Positions 1-8,100 of a stretch of DNA of 64,000 nt are shown here, piece after piece. The translations under genes and the position numbers were made by a program. The notes below the pieces were generated by a model. That model was not told where the DNA came from and made no database searches. It saw nothing but the letters and a program-made list of their open reading frames with translations. Source of the stretch: CAIYQJ01 sp963717255 (lineage in GTDB: Bacteria; Chloroflexota; Limnocylindria; Limnocylindrales; CSP1-4); the NCBI GenBank assembly GCA_963717255.1, contig CAVQVT010000013.1, positions 1 through 64,000 on the forward strand, in the 5' to 3' direction. Each line of letters begins with the position of its first letter. Position 1 is the first letter of the stretch.

Positions 1-2
1 CC

Positions 3-464
3 TCAGGCGCGGGCCAGCGCGTCGAGGCCGTCGAGGTACGCCCGCAGATCGCGCGGGACGGGACCGACCGTCCGCCAGACGCCGCGCACCACCCCGCCGG
101 CATCGACGAGGAACGAGCCTCGGTCCGCGTAGCCGCGTTCCTCGTTCCACACGCCGTACAGCTTCGCCACGGCGCCCGTGGGCCAGCGGTCGGACAGGAA
201 GTCGTGCGCGAACCCCTCCTCCCGGCGCCACGCCGCGAGGACGTGCGTCGAGTCGACGCTGATGCCGAGCACCCGGACGCCCCGCCGCTCGAACTCGCTC
301 CAGTCGTCGCGGATGGCGCACATCTCCCCGGTGCACGTCGAGCTGAACGCGAGCGGGTAGAAGACGAGGAGGACCGGCGCGCCGCGGAGCCACGACAGCG
401 TGACCAGCCCCTTGTCCTGGTCGGGGAGCGTGAAGTCGGGCGCGAGGTCGCCGATCTCGGGCAC
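3..464 (-). CDS. AhpE/BCP-type peroxiredoxin
   Basis: This is a cytoplasmic thiol peroxidase of 153 aa that reduces H2O2 or organic peroxides. The thioredoxin-fold peroxiredoxin core is complete. The peroxidatic motif reads PLAFSSTC with Cys44, close to the PLAFTGIC form of mycobacterial AhpE; the usual Thr of PxxxTxxC is Ser here. A second Cys lies five residues on (Cys49), the BCP spacing, so an atypical 2-Cys mechanism is possible. The start is GTG at 464, preceded by AAGGAG about 7 nt upstream. The stop lies at the very left edge, so the gene is complete. The thymidine kinase gene ends 19 nt upstream on the same strand and the two may be co-transcribed. Family is confident; the subgroup is inferred from the motif. 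Confidence 0.9.
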   Translation of the reverse strand: MPEIGDLAPDFTLPDQDKGLVTLSWLRGAPVLLVFYPLAFSSTCTGEMCAIRDDWSEFERRGVRVLGISVDSTHVLAAWRREEGFAHDFLSDRWPTGAVAKLYGVWNEERGYADRGSFLVDAGGVVRGVWRTVGPVPRDLRAYLDGLDALARA

Positions 465-483
465 GAGGATCTCCTTCGGACTC

Positions 484-1059
484 TCAGCCGGTCTCGTGGT
501 GGAGCCGGCAGCGTGCCTCGTAGCGCTCGTCGGCCAGCCCGCCGATGACGATGAGCGGGTCGTCGGGTGTCGCCGGCCGGCCGTCCACGAGGCGCTGGGT
601 CTTCGTCGCCTCGTCGCCGCAGATCGTGCAGATCGCGGTGAGGACCGTCACCCGGTCCGCGATCGCCATGAGCCGCGGCATCGGCCCGAACGGCCGCCCG
701 AGGAAGTCCTGGTTCAGGCCGTTCACGATGACCGCCACGTGCCGGCGCGCGAGCGTCTCGGCCGCCTCCACGACGCCCTCGTCCAGGAACTGCGCCTCCT
801 CGATCGCGACGACGTCGGCGCGCTCGGCGACGGCGACGCGGACGATCTCGTCGCTGCCGCGGATGGCCTGGGCGCGATACGCGGCGCCCGACCTGCTCCG
901 GACGACCTCCAGGTCCGTGCGGTCGTCGATCGCGGGGCGCAGGAGGAGGATCCGGCGGCGGGCGATCTCCATGCGCCGCAGCTCACGGAGCGTGATCTCG
1001 CTCTTGCCCGAGAACATGCAGCCGGTGATGACGGTGATCGAGCCCTTGGGGGTGAACAC
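484..1059 (-). CDS. tdk: thymidine kinase (type II)
   Basis: It phosphorylates thymidine in the dTTP salvage pathway. The P-loop GCMFSGKS sits near the N-terminus, followed by a conserved Arg/Asp segment, the EEAQF motif of the catalytic Glu region, and a C-terminal zinc site (CTICGDE and CRLHH). I chose the GTG at 1059, giving 191 aa, the usual length of type II kinases. An ATG at 1149 would add 30 Pro/Arg-rich residues not seen in the family. It lies upstream of the peroxiredoxin on the same strand and is divergent from the tRNA gene. Confidence 0.92.
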   Translation of the reverse strand: MFTPKGSITVITGCMFSGKSEITLRELRRMEIARRRILLLRPAIDDRTDLEVVRSRSGAAYRAQAIRGSDEIVRVAVAERADVVAIEEAQFLDEGVVEAAETLARRHVAVIVNGLNQDFLGRPFGPMPRLMAIADRVTVLTAICTICGDEATKTQRLVDGRPATPDDPLIVIGGLADERYEARCRLHHETG

Positions 1060-1165
1060 GCCGTCATCTTGCCGCGTCCGGCGACCGCGCGTAACGGGCG
1101 GCGGCGGCCGCGGCGGTCCCCGTCTCGCTTCCTCGTGCGTCCGTGGCACGATAGGCTGGTCCGGC

Positions 1166-1242
1166 GGGGGAGTAGCTCAGCTGGTGAGAGCAGGCGTCTT
1201 ATACACGCCCGGTCGGTGGTTCGAGTCCACCCTCCCCTACCA
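1166..1242 (+). tRNA. tRNA-Ile(UAU)
   Basis: A full cloverleaf can be folded. The acceptor stem is GGGGGAG with CTCCCCT (first pair G-U), followed by A73 and an encoded CCA. The D stem is GCTC/GAGC, the anticodon stem GGCGT/ACGCC with loop CTTATAC, and the T stem GGTGG/CCACC with loop TTCGAGT. The total is 77 nt. The anticodon at 1200-1202 is TAT, which would read AUA directly. Most bacteria read AUA with a lysidine-modified CAU tRNA instead, so this is the less common solution. Confidence 0.93.
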
Positions 1243-1357
1243 GGCCCGTCTCGAATGACCGCCCTGGTCCACCCGAGGGCGACGGTCGCGGCGGCGGTCA
1301 CCGCCCGGGCGGACCGGCCGCGGCGGGACCGGACCCCGAACCGAAGGAGATCCACGC

Positions 1358-1711
1358 ATGGCGATGACGGTCGTGTGCATCCCGGTGACGGCGGACGGCC
1401 GTGTCGGCCCCAGCTGGGGCCGCGCCCCGCGCGTGGCGCTCGCCGGGGTGGACGCGGGCGCTGTCGTCTCCTGGACCGAGCACGACGTCCGGTGGGACGA
1501 GCTCCACGACGAGGGGACCGAGGGCGGCCACCACGCCCGCGTCGCGCGCTTCCTCGTGAAGAACCGCGTCCAGGTCGTCGCCGCCGATCATATGGGCCCG
1601 CCGATGGTCCGCATGCTCGGGAGCATGGGGATCGCCGTCGCGCTCGGCGTCGCGGGGGACTCCAGCGCTGCAGCGGTCGCCGCCGCATCCACCGCGCCCT
1701 CGGTCGGCTGA
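1358..1711 (+). CDS. NifX/NifB-like (dinitrogenase FeMo-cofactor fold) protein
   Basis: This small protein of 117 aa has the NifX-like RNase-H-type fold. Its N-terminal strand MTVVCIPVTADGRVGPSWG is followed by a segment ending in VVAADHMGPPMVRMLGSMGI, which is typical of the dinitrogenase iron-molybdenum cofactor domain. Members without nitrogenase neighbours are widespread and may bind metal clusters or act as sensors; nothing here indicates nitrogen fixation. A strong Shine-Dalgarno (GAAGGAGA) precedes the ATG. It directly follows the tRNA and precedes the EamA transporter. The C-terminus is Ala/Ser-rich. The specific function is unknown. Confidence 0.75.
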   Translation: MAMTVVCIPVTADGRVGPSWGRAPRVALAGVDAGAVVSWTEHDVRWDELHDEGTEGGHHARVARFLVKNRVQVVAADHMGPPMVRMLGSMGIAVALGVAGDSSAAAVAAASTAPSVG

Positions 1712-1808
1712 CCGAGCCCTCACCCTCGAGGTCGCCACGAGCCCGCCCGCCCGACCCCCCGAGATCGCCGTCCATGGCCGGACGCTCGCCTACGCACTGC
1801 TCGCGGGC

Positions 1809-2702
1809 GTGTCCGTCGTCTGGGGTCTCCATTGGGTCGTCGCGAAGGTGGGGCTCGAGACGATGCCCCCGTTCCAGTACGGCGTCCTCCGCCTGGTCAC
1901 GGGCCTCGCCGTCCTCGTCGGGATCCTGGCGGCGCGGCGGGACCTCCGCGTGCCGTCGCGGGCGGACCTGCCGATCGTCCTCTCCGTGGGACTGGGCCCG
2001 ATCGCCTCCGGGATCGCGCTCATGAACCTCGCGCTGCTCGTCGTTCCGGCCGGGCGCTCGTCGATCCTGGTCTACACGATGCCGATCTGGGTCGCGGTCC
2101 TCGGCGTCCTGTTCTTCCGGATGCGACCGAGCCGGCCCGAGGTCACCGGCGTCGTCCTCGGCTTCGCGGGGATCGTCCTGCTCCTCAACCCGGCGGTCAT
2201 CGACTGGGGCGTGGAAGGCGAGGCCGCGGGCGCCGCGATGCTCCTGGTGAACGCCATGGTGTGGGCGCTCGCGGCGATCCACATCCGCCGGCACACGTGG
2301 CACGCCACGCCGCTCGAGCTTCAGCCCTGGCAGCTGCTCGTCGCGCTCGTCCCGCTCGCCGTCCTCGCGCTGGTCTTCGACGGCGGGAAGTCGATCGAGT
2401 GGAGCCCGCAGACCGTCCTCGTCCTGCTCTACAGCGGCCCGGTCGCGACCGCCTTCGCCTACTGGGCGAGCCAGTCGGTCACGCGTTCGCTCGGGCCGCT
2501 CGCCTCGACGACCGGCTTCCTGGCGGTCCCGGTGGTGGGGCTGCTGGCCGGAGCGATCCTCCTCGGCGAGGTGCTGACCCCGGTGGACCTCGCGGGGTTC
2601 GGGCTCGTCCTCGTCGGCGTGGCGGCGACGTCCCTGGGAGCCCGCAGGTCGGCCGGGGCCAGCGAGGCGGCCGCGGAGGCGGAGAGCCCGGTCGGAGCCT
2701 GA
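1809..2702 (+). CDS. EamA/DMT-family transporter
   Basis: It is an inner-membrane drug/metabolite transporter family protein of about 297 aa with two repeated EamA halves of five membrane segments each. The halves are marked by GLETMPPFQYGVLRL near the start and ASTTGFLAVPVVGLLAGAILLGEVLT in the second half. The substrate is unknown. GTG at 1809 is used, but the reading frame stays open upstream and encodes a hydrophobic stretch (TLAYALLAGVSVVWG) normally part of the first helix. Between 1698 and 1809 the only alternative is CTG at 1797, so the true start is uncertain. It ends tail to tail with the flavoprotein gene. Confidence 0.85.
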   Translation: MSVVWGLHWVVAKVGLETMPPFQYGVLRLVTGLAVLVGILAARRDLRVPSRADLPIVLSVGLGPIASGIALMNLALLVVPAGRSSILVYTMPIWVAVLGVLFFRMRPSRPEVTGVVLGFAGIVLLLNPAVIDWGVEGEAAGAAMLLVNAMVWALAAIHIRRHTWHATPLELQPWQLLVALVPLAVLALVFDGGKSIEWSPQTVLVLLYSGPVATAFAYWASQSVTRSLGPLASTTGFLAVPVVGLLAGAILLGEVLTPVDLAGFGLVLVGVAATSLGARRSAGASEAAAEAESPVGA

Positions 2703-2796
2703 GGCGGCCCGGCGAGGCCGCATGGCCCCGGGTCACGGGTCGGCCGCCTGCCCCGCCTCGGTGCGCCCTGATCGGCCGCGGCCCGCCGCAGGCTCG

Positions 2797-3486
2797 TCAG
2801 CGGCGGGCGAGGGCCCGCACGTTCTCCGGCAGGTCGATCCCCGCGGGCAGGTCGGCCGCCGGCACCGGCTCGCCGAACGCCATCCGCACGGAGATCGTCC
2901 CCGCCCAGACCGGCCAGGTCTCGTCGCCCGGGTCGTCCACGAGGCCGCCGTCGCGGACCTTCGCCGACGCCTCGTCGAGCGTGAGCGCGACGACCGCCGT
3001 CTGCTTCAGCTCCTTCTCGTTCATCGGGCGCACCTCGGCCGACCGCCCCGGGGTGAGGACGTCGAGGAACCGGTCGAGCGCGCGGGCCTTCTCGTCGCCG
3101 GTCACCGGCTCGGCCACGCCGACCACGACGACCGAGCGGTAGTCGGCGGAGCTGTTGAACCCGGACCGGGCCAGGATGATCGAATTGATGAGCGAGACGG
3201 TCAGGCAGACCGGCGCGCCCGACTCGATCGTCCGGATCAACCGGCTCGCCGTGGAGCCGTGCCAGTAGACGCGGTCGCCGTCGCGCCAGTAGAGGGTGGG
3301 GATGACGTACGGCTGGCCGTCCACCACGAAGCCCACGTGGGCCACCAGGCCGGCGTCGAGGATCGCGTCGACCACCTCGCGCTCGTACCGGCCGCGGTCC
3401 GGCTTGCGGCGGACGCGGACGCGATCGCTGGGGGCAGCTTCCCGGGGGCCGCCGGTGGGCTCGGGTCGGACGGGATCCTGGGACAT
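2797..3486 (-). CDS. pyridoxamine 5'-phosphate oxidase-like flavoprotein
   Basis: It is a split-barrel FMN-binding protein of 229 aa, most like the NimA/Pyridox_ox_2 group rather than true PdxH. After a charged N-terminus come the barrel strands GQPYVIPTLYWRDGDRVYWHGS and the C-terminal VWAGTISVRMAFGEPVP typical of this group. Substrates of such proteins are mostly unknown; heme or flavin handling and nitroreduction are known for relatives. The frame is open to 3876, but ATG 3486 has GGAGGT 9 nt upstream and is clearly the start. The DNA upstream is repeat-rich and non-coding. Confidence 0.85.
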   Translation of the reverse strand: MSQDPVRPEPTGGPREAAPSDRVRVRRKPDRGRYEREVVDAILDAGLVAHVGFVVDGQPYVIPTLYWRDGDRVYWHGSTASRLIRTIESGAPVCLTVSLINSIILARSGFNSSADYRSVVVVGVAEPVTGDEKARALDRFLDVLTPGRSAEVRPMNEKELKQTAVVALTLDEASAKVRDGGLVDDPGDETWPVWAGTISVRMAFGEPVPAADLPAGIDLPENVRALARR

Positions 3487-3922
3487 GGGACGGGACCTCC
3501 GGACGGGCGGTGGGGAGGGCGCGGAGAGCGAGGACCGGGGGCGTGGGCACCATCCTCTCATGGGAGCGGGGCCTCTCATGGGAGCGGGGCCTCGATCAGA
3601 GCGCGGCAGGGCGACGATCATCGGATGTGCATCTAGTGCACATCGCGGGTGGATCCGTGCGTGCGGTGCACATCCTGCCGTCGCGCGTGCACGGGGTGCA
3701 TACAAGCGACGGACTCGTGCCGGCAGGCGGCGCGGATGTACTCCGAGGCGCACAGATCCGAAGGGGCGGGCTACCGCCTGGGCGATGTCCGATGCGGGTG
3801 TGCGCCTCGATGCGCACCCCTGACGGGAAGGGGCGGCTCGGGGCGGGATGGCGTCGCGTGCGTGCATGGCCTGCACATGGGCCGCGGGTCGGCTCCCCGG
3901 GACTCGTCCCCGGCCGCGTCCG
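3487..3922. repeat. gene-free stretch with an 18-bp tandem repeat and GTGCAC/GTGCAT cluster
   Basis: There is no convincing gene between the PNPOx-like and nucleosidase genes. An 18-bp unit (CTCTCATGGGAGCGGGGC) occurs twice in tandem at 3555-3572 and 3573-3590, each copy able to fold. Between about 3626 and 3702 the hexamers GTGCAT or GTGCAC occur five times, two of them within GTGCACATC, with further TGCA motifs near 3861. These may be protein-binding sites or degenerate palindromic repeats. The open frames crossing here look like GC-driven shadows. Confidence 0.55.
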
Positions 3923-4696
3923 TCACAGGACCGGGACGAGCCGTCGGACGAGCGCGGCCGCGGTGTGCGCAGCGTCCTCGAGGAAGACCCCGAAGTCCAC
4001 CACGCCCTCGCGCCCGGCGAGGTCGCTCACGGCCCGCACGACGAGCCACGCGGCGCCGTAGCGCTCCGCGACCTGGACCATCGCGCCGCTCTCCATGTCC
4101 ACGGCGAGCGCGTCGAACCGCGACCGGATCCGCACGCGTACCGCGTCGGATGCGACGAAGACGTCGCCGGTCGCGATCGTCCCGAAGTGCACGGCCGGGA
4201 CGCGCGGCGCGTCGCCCGCTCGCGCCCGGATCCCCGGGAGTGGCTCGCCCTCGAGCGCGGCGTGGACATGCGTGAGCAGATCGGCGCGGAGCAGCCATCC
4301 GACGCGATCGCTCGCGCCCGGCACGGGCATCCCGCCTGGCTGGTAGGCGACGATCCCGTCGTCGCCCGCGCGTCCGTAATCGTGCTGGACGACGCGGGTC
4401 CCGACGACGACGTCGCCGATGGAGAGCGCGGGGTCCAGCGCCCCGGCGACCCCGGAGAGCAGTAGCCGGTCGCACCCGTACCGCTCGACGAGGACGGTGG
4501 CCGCCGAGGCGGCGTTCACCTTCCCGATCCCCGACTCGGCGAGGACGACGTGCCGCCCGGCGATCGTCCCGCGGACGATCTCCATCCCACCATGCGTCGC
4601 GGCGGAGGCGCGGTCGACCTCCTCCCGGTAGAGTCGGAGCTCCTCCGGGAGCGCACAGAGGATGCCGATCGGGGCGGGCGCGTCGCGGCTGCTCAT
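3923..4696 (-). CDS. mtnN: 5'-methylthioadenosine/S-adenosylhomocysteine nucleosidase
   Basis: It hydrolyses MTA and SAH to adenine plus the thio-sugar, feeding methionine salvage and relieving methyltransferase inhibition. The nucleoside phosphorylase-I fold is clear: GILCALPEEL at the N-terminus, SGVAGAL in the centre, VDMESGAMVQVAERYG with the catalytic Glu, and VVRAVSDLAG with the catalytic Asp. At 257 aa it is longer than the about 230 aa of E. coli MtnN because of an insert around residues 110-150. It starts at ATG 4696 with no obvious Shine-Dalgarno. Other nucleoside phosphorylases are possible but the motif set favours MtnN. Confidence 0.85.
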   Translation of the reverse strand: MSSRDAPAPIGILCALPEELRLYREEVDRASAATHGGMEIVRGTIAGRHVVLAESGIGKVNAASAATVLVERYGCDRLLLSGVAGALDPALSIGDVVVGTRVVQHDYGRAGDDGIVAYQPGGMPVPGASDRVGWLLRADLLTHVHAALEGEPLPGIRARAGDAPRVPAVHFGTIATGDVFVASDAVRVRIRSRFDALAVDMESGAMVQVAERYGAAWLVVRAVSDLAGREGVVDFGVFLEDAAHTAAALVRRLVPVL

Positions 4697-4756
4697 GGCG
4701 CGGAATGGTAGCCCTGGGCGGCGGAGCGGGTCGACGGGTGCCCACGGCCCGCGCCG

Positions 4757-6496
4757 TCAGCCCGCGACGATCTCCAGGCGCTGCCACCCGGTCGCGCCGT
4801 CGGGCAGGGGCGGCGACGGCTCCTCCACCTGGAGGGCGCCGGTCCCGTCGGTCGCCCGGACCACCAGAGCTGCGCGCCCCGGCCCCGCCGCGGACACCTC
4901 CGCGCGGAACCGTACCCAGGTCAGGGGCCCCAGGGGCGGCGTGGCGGCGTCCTCCAGCCGGGCATCCGTCCAGGTCGCCCCGCCGTCGGCGCTCACCTCC
5001 ACCCGCGAGATGCCGCGGGCTCCGGCGAAGGCGATCCCCGTGACCGGGAAGGCCGCGCCCGCCGGGACCGCGTCGCCGGCCTGCGGCAGGTCGATCCGCG
5101 ACATGATCTTCTCGACCGCCTCGCGGTCCCACCCGCGCTCCACCCAGTACCCAGGCTCGTCCGTGTCGCTCAGGGCGATCGCGGTGAGCCACTTGGGACC
5201 CTTCATCCCGAACCGGTCGGGGATGAGGATCCGTGCCGGGAAGCCGTGGTCGGCCTCGAGCGGCTTCCCGTCCATCTCGAAGACGACCCATGTCCCGGGA
5301 TCCCGCGCCACGTCGAGCGCGAGTGACTCCGCGTAGTCGTCGGCAGACCGCCAGAGGACGAAGCGCGCCTCCGGTCGGACGCCGGCGCGGTCGAGCAGGT
5401 CGGCTACCGGGAACCCTCGCCACCGCTGGTTCCCGATGTACCGGTCGCCCGCGAGGATGTCGTAACTGATGCACATGAGCGTCTGATCGGCCTCGCTCGA
5501 CGGGATCGCCCGGAGCTCGTCGAGCGAGAGCGAGAACGGGCGGTCCACGAGCCCCTCGACCGACAGGCGCCAGGCGGCCCCGTCAACCGAGGGCGAGCCC
5601 AGGTTCTTGCTGACGGTGTAGAACGTCGCGACGGGCGTCAGCGCGGGCGTGGGACCGAAGGAATCGCCCGGCGGCGTGGTCGGCGGCGGGGGCGCCGATG
5701 CCGTCGATCGGGCGGCCGACGTCGCGCGCCAGCCCACGATCCCGAACGCACCGGCGAGCGAGAGGCCACCGAGCGCGAGGAGGCCGCGGCGGAGGACGGT
5801 CCGGCGTGACGGGTCGGGGACGGACGCGGCGGCCGAGGAATGCGCGGCGGGGGCCGCCGCGTTGTTGACGACGTCCGGCGTGGCTATGGGCGCGGATGCC
5901 GGCGCTGACCCGGGCACGGGCGCTGGACCCGGGCACGGGCGCGGACCCGGGCAGGGCGCGGACCCGGGCACGGGCGCGGACCCGGACACGGCCGGGCTCG
6001 CGGCCCCCGACGTGGCCTCCCTCGGCCATGTCGCGGCGATCCCCGCGAGGGTCAGCCCGTACGCGAGCGCCGCGACGACGAGCGGCGCCTGGAGCGCGAG
6101 CGGGTCCGACGCCTCCGCACCGAGGAGCCCGGCCCCCGCGAGCGGGAGCACGACCAGCTCGACGACGGCGAGGGCGAGACCGGCCACGAGGAGCCCCGCG
6201 CGGACGGGCGACAGGCCCGACGCCGCCCGCAGCGCGATGGGCCCGAGGATCGCGCCGGCGACGACGGCTCCGAACGCCACGCCGATCGCGAGGCCGCCCT
6301 TCGCCGCGGACCCGAACGCCGCGATCGCAGCGTCGAACGCCGGCAGCGGGACGAACCGGAGCGTCCCGTCGGCCACGGCCTCCAGGATGCCCGGCACGCC
6401 GAAGACGAGCCGTGCGACGACGAGGACGAGGAGCGCGGGGCCGGTCGCGAGCGCGCCCGCGAAGAGCGCGGAGGCGAGGGGAAGGCGGGGACGCAT
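4757..6496 (-). CDS. membrane-anchored sulfite oxidase-fold molybdopterin oxidoreductase
   Basis: This two-part protein of 579 aa begins with four hydrophobic segments (to about residue 180). A Pro/Gly-rich linker follows, then RRTVLRRGLLALGGLSLAG, a fifth segment that looks like an internal Tat-type signal, and then a SUOX-fold molybdenum domain. The Mo-ligating Cys is in LMCISYDI (about residue 342). DRFGMKGPKWLTAI and the dimerisation-type domain (RVEVSADGGATWTDA) complete it. The catalytic domain is probably outside the membrane. The linker is encoded by an 18-bp tandem repeat. A GTG at 6532 would overlap the upstream gene; ATG 6496 is preferred. The substrate is unknown, and YedY-like or nitrate-reductase-like roles are both possible. 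Confidence 0.85.
   Translation of the reverse strand: MRPRLPLASALFAGALATGPALLVLVVARLVFGVPGILEAVADGTLRFVPLPAFDAAIAAFGSAAKGGLAIGVAFGAVVAGAILGPIALRAASGLSPVRAGLLVAGLALAVVELVVLPLAGAGLLGAEASDPLALQAPLVVAALAYGLTLAGIAATWPREATSGAASPAVSGSAPVPGSAPCPGPRPCPGPAPVPGSAPASAPIATPDVVNNAAAPAAHSSAAASVPDPSRRTVLRRGLLALGGLSLAGAFGIVGWRATSAARSTASAPPPPTTPPGDSFGPTPALTPVATFYTVSKNLGSPSVDGAAWRLSVEGLVDRPFSLSLDELRAIPSSEADQTLMCISYDILAGDRYIGNQRWRGFPVADLLDRAGVRPEARFVLWRSADDYAESLALDVARDPGTWVVFEMDGKPLEADHGFPARILIPDRFGMKGPKWLTAIALSDTDEPGYWVERGWDREAVEKIMSRIDLPQAGDAVPAGAAFPVTGIAFAGARGISRVEVSADGGATWTDARLEDAATPPLGPLTWVRFRAEVSAAGPGRAALVVRATDGTGALQVEEPSPPLPDGATGWQRLEIVAG
5908..5990. repeat. 18-bp tandem repeat encoding Pro/Gly linker
   Basis: About four and a half imperfect copies of a unit close to CCCGGGCACGGGCGCGGA lie in tandem inside the molybdoenzyme gene. 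They encode a run of alternating PGS/APV-type residues between the membrane part and the catalytic part. The repeat keeps the frame, so copy changes would alter only linker length. Confidence 0.8.
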
Positions 6497-6509
6497 GGGG
6501 GTCGTCGCG

Positions 6510-7229
6510 TCAGGCGGACTTCTCGGCCGCACGGGCGAGCGCGACGGCCTCCGACGGGGTCCCGACGAACGGTTCGCCGTGCCCCGGGAGGACGATGGTC
6601 GCGGGCAGGCCGTCGAGGCGCGCGAGCGACGCGACCGCCGTCGCGCGGTCGGACCAGAACGGGCTGATCCGCGGGCCCGTCTTCCCGCGGATGACGTCGA
6701 GCGTGTTGAGGGTATCCCCCGTCATCAGCGCCCCACGCCCCTCGCACAGCAGGGCGCACGCGCCCGGCGTGTGGCCGGGAGCGTGGATCACCTTCGGAGA
6801 GCCCGGGACGTCGAGCACGTCCCCGTGAGCGAAGGTCCCCGCCTCGGCGACGGGGATCATCCTCGTCCCGCCCTTGCGCATGCCGTACAGGGCCATCCGC
6901 AGCATGCCGAGGCTGAACCCGCGGTCGATCCCGCCCGCCGGTCGCTTCCCGGCGAGGAGGTACTCCAGGTCCGCCTCGTGGACGCGCGCGTCGCACGGGG
7001 CGGCAGCCCGGATCCGCTCCGCGATGCCGACGTGGTCTGCGTGCGCGTGCGTCAGGAGGACGGTCTCGATGTCGGCCAGCGTCCGCCCGATCCGCGCGAG
7101 CCCGTCGACGAGGAGGTTCCAGTTGCCGGGCATCCCCGCGTCCACGACCGTCACGCGGCCGGCGTCCTCGACGAGGTAGAAGTTGACGACGCTCTCGTTG
7201 ACCCGTTCGACGCGATCGGCGACCTGCAT
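6510..7229 (-). CDS. MBL-fold metallo-hydrolase
   Basis: It is a zinc-dependent metallo-beta-lactamase superfamily hydrolase of 239 aa. The signature THAHADHVG gives the HxHxDH metal site. APGHTPG, MTGDTL and LPGHGEP supply the remaining ligands. The N-terminal NFYLVEDAGRVTVVDAGMPGN is typical of glyoxalase-II-like and quorum-quenching-like members; the substrate is not determinable. ATG 7229 is chosen although the frame is open to 7385, because the extra residues are Pro/Arg-rich; no strong Shine-Dalgarno is seen. The stop lies 13 nt before the molybdoenzyme ATG, so the two genes may be co-transcribed. Confidence 0.88.
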   Translation of the reverse strand: MQVADRVERVNESVVNFYLVEDAGRVTVVDAGMPGNWNLLVDGLARIGRTLADIETVLLTHAHADHVGIAERIRAAAPCDARVHEADLEYLLAGKRPAGGIDRGFSLGMLRMALYGMRKGGTRMIPVAEAGTFAHGDVLDVPGSPKVIHAPGHTPGACALLCEGRGALMTGDTLNTLDVIRGKTGPRISPFWSDRATAVASLARLDGLPATIVLPGHGEPFVGTPSEAVALARAAEKSA

Positions 7230-7335
7230 GCGCGAAGGATAGGGCTGGTCGCCGGATGGGGCCGGCGGGTGCCGGGTCGGCGTGGTGGGCGGCCGCCCGA
7301 CAGGCCCGACCGGCGTCGCCCGGGCGCGCGGCCCG

Positions 7336-8100
7336 TCAGCGGACGAGCAGGGCGAGCGCCGCCAGCACCGGGCGTCGTCCCGCACGCCGCCTGCCGGCGA
7401 GGATCGACCGGACGATCGGGCGGGCGTCCGGCGGCCGCACCTTCGCCGTGCGGCCGCTGCGCTCCGCCACCACCCGCTGGGTCGCCGAGGCCGTCCGCGG
7501 CGGCACGACGATCGTCAGGCGGACGCCCGGCCCCTCTCGCCGCAGCTCCTCCCCGAGCGCTTCGGACCACGTCCATAGCGCGCCCTGGGGTGCCGAGAGG
7601 TCACCGAGCCCGGCGAGCCCGAGCCGGCCGTTCTGGCCGACGAGGACCCCGACCCGTCCGCTCCCGCGCTGCCGCATGGCGTCCACGACCCCACCCACGA
7701 GCGCGACCTTGGCGACGTAGTCGGCCCGCGCGAGCGCGCCCGCGTCCCCCTCCGTGGAGAACGCTGCGTCCACGAGGACATCGGGCGCGGACCGCAGGCC
7801 GTCGGGCGCCCGGTGGGCCAGGTCCTCGACGGCGGGGACAGGATCGCCCAGGTCGAACGCGACCCAGCCGCACCGCCGGCCGGCTGCGGCCGCCTCGGTC
7901 GCGAGCCAGGACGGCTCGCTCCTTCCGAGGGCGATGACGTCGTACCCGGTCCGCAGGAGCTCCCGCGCGATCGCCGAGCCCCACGCGCCGGACGCCCCGG
8001 TCACCCACGCGAGGCCCGCCGTCGGCCGCGCGCCGCTCTTGGGCGCGCCCGACGCCGCGCCGCCGCCTGCGGCGCCCCCGGCCGCTTCCGACCCGCTCAT
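7336..8100 (-). CDS. SDR-family protein lacking the usual catalytic Tyr/Lys
   Basis: It is a 254-aa Rossmann-fold short-chain dehydrogenase relative and the last gene of the five-gene lipid operon. The nucleotide motif TGASGAWG is intact. The region that normally holds YxxxK reads LSAPQGALWTWSEALGEEL, so Tyr is replaced by Leu and Lys by Gln, and the Ser site is not obvious (VGVLVGQNGRLGL). The protein probably binds NAD(P) but may not catalyse a classical SDR reaction. Its ATG (8100) overlaps the methyltransferase stop by ATGA, indicating translational coupling. The longer frame upstream is antisense-like sequence and was not used. Confidence 0.8.
   Translation of the reverse strand: MSGSEAAGGAAGGGAASGAPKSGARPTAGLAWVTGASGAWGSAIARELLRTGYDVIALGRSEPSWLATEAAAAGRRCGWVAFDLGDPVPAVEDLAHRAPDGLRSAPDVLVDAAFSTEGDAGALARADYVAKVALVGGVVDAMRQRGSGRVGVLVGQNGRLGLAGLGDLSAPQGALWTWSEALGEELRREGPGVRLTIVVPPRTASATQRVVAERSGRTAKVRPPDARPIVRSILAGRRRAGRRPVLAALALLVR

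Noticed and set aside
1358..1711. Nitrogenase-related locus
   Set aside because: Only a stand-alone NifX-like domain is present; such proteins occur in many non-fixing bacteria.
723..2723. 666-codon open frame on the minus strand
   Set aside because: Arg/Pro/Gly/Asp-rich shadow of the tRNA, NifX-like and EamA genes; no domain, and it crosses a tRNA.
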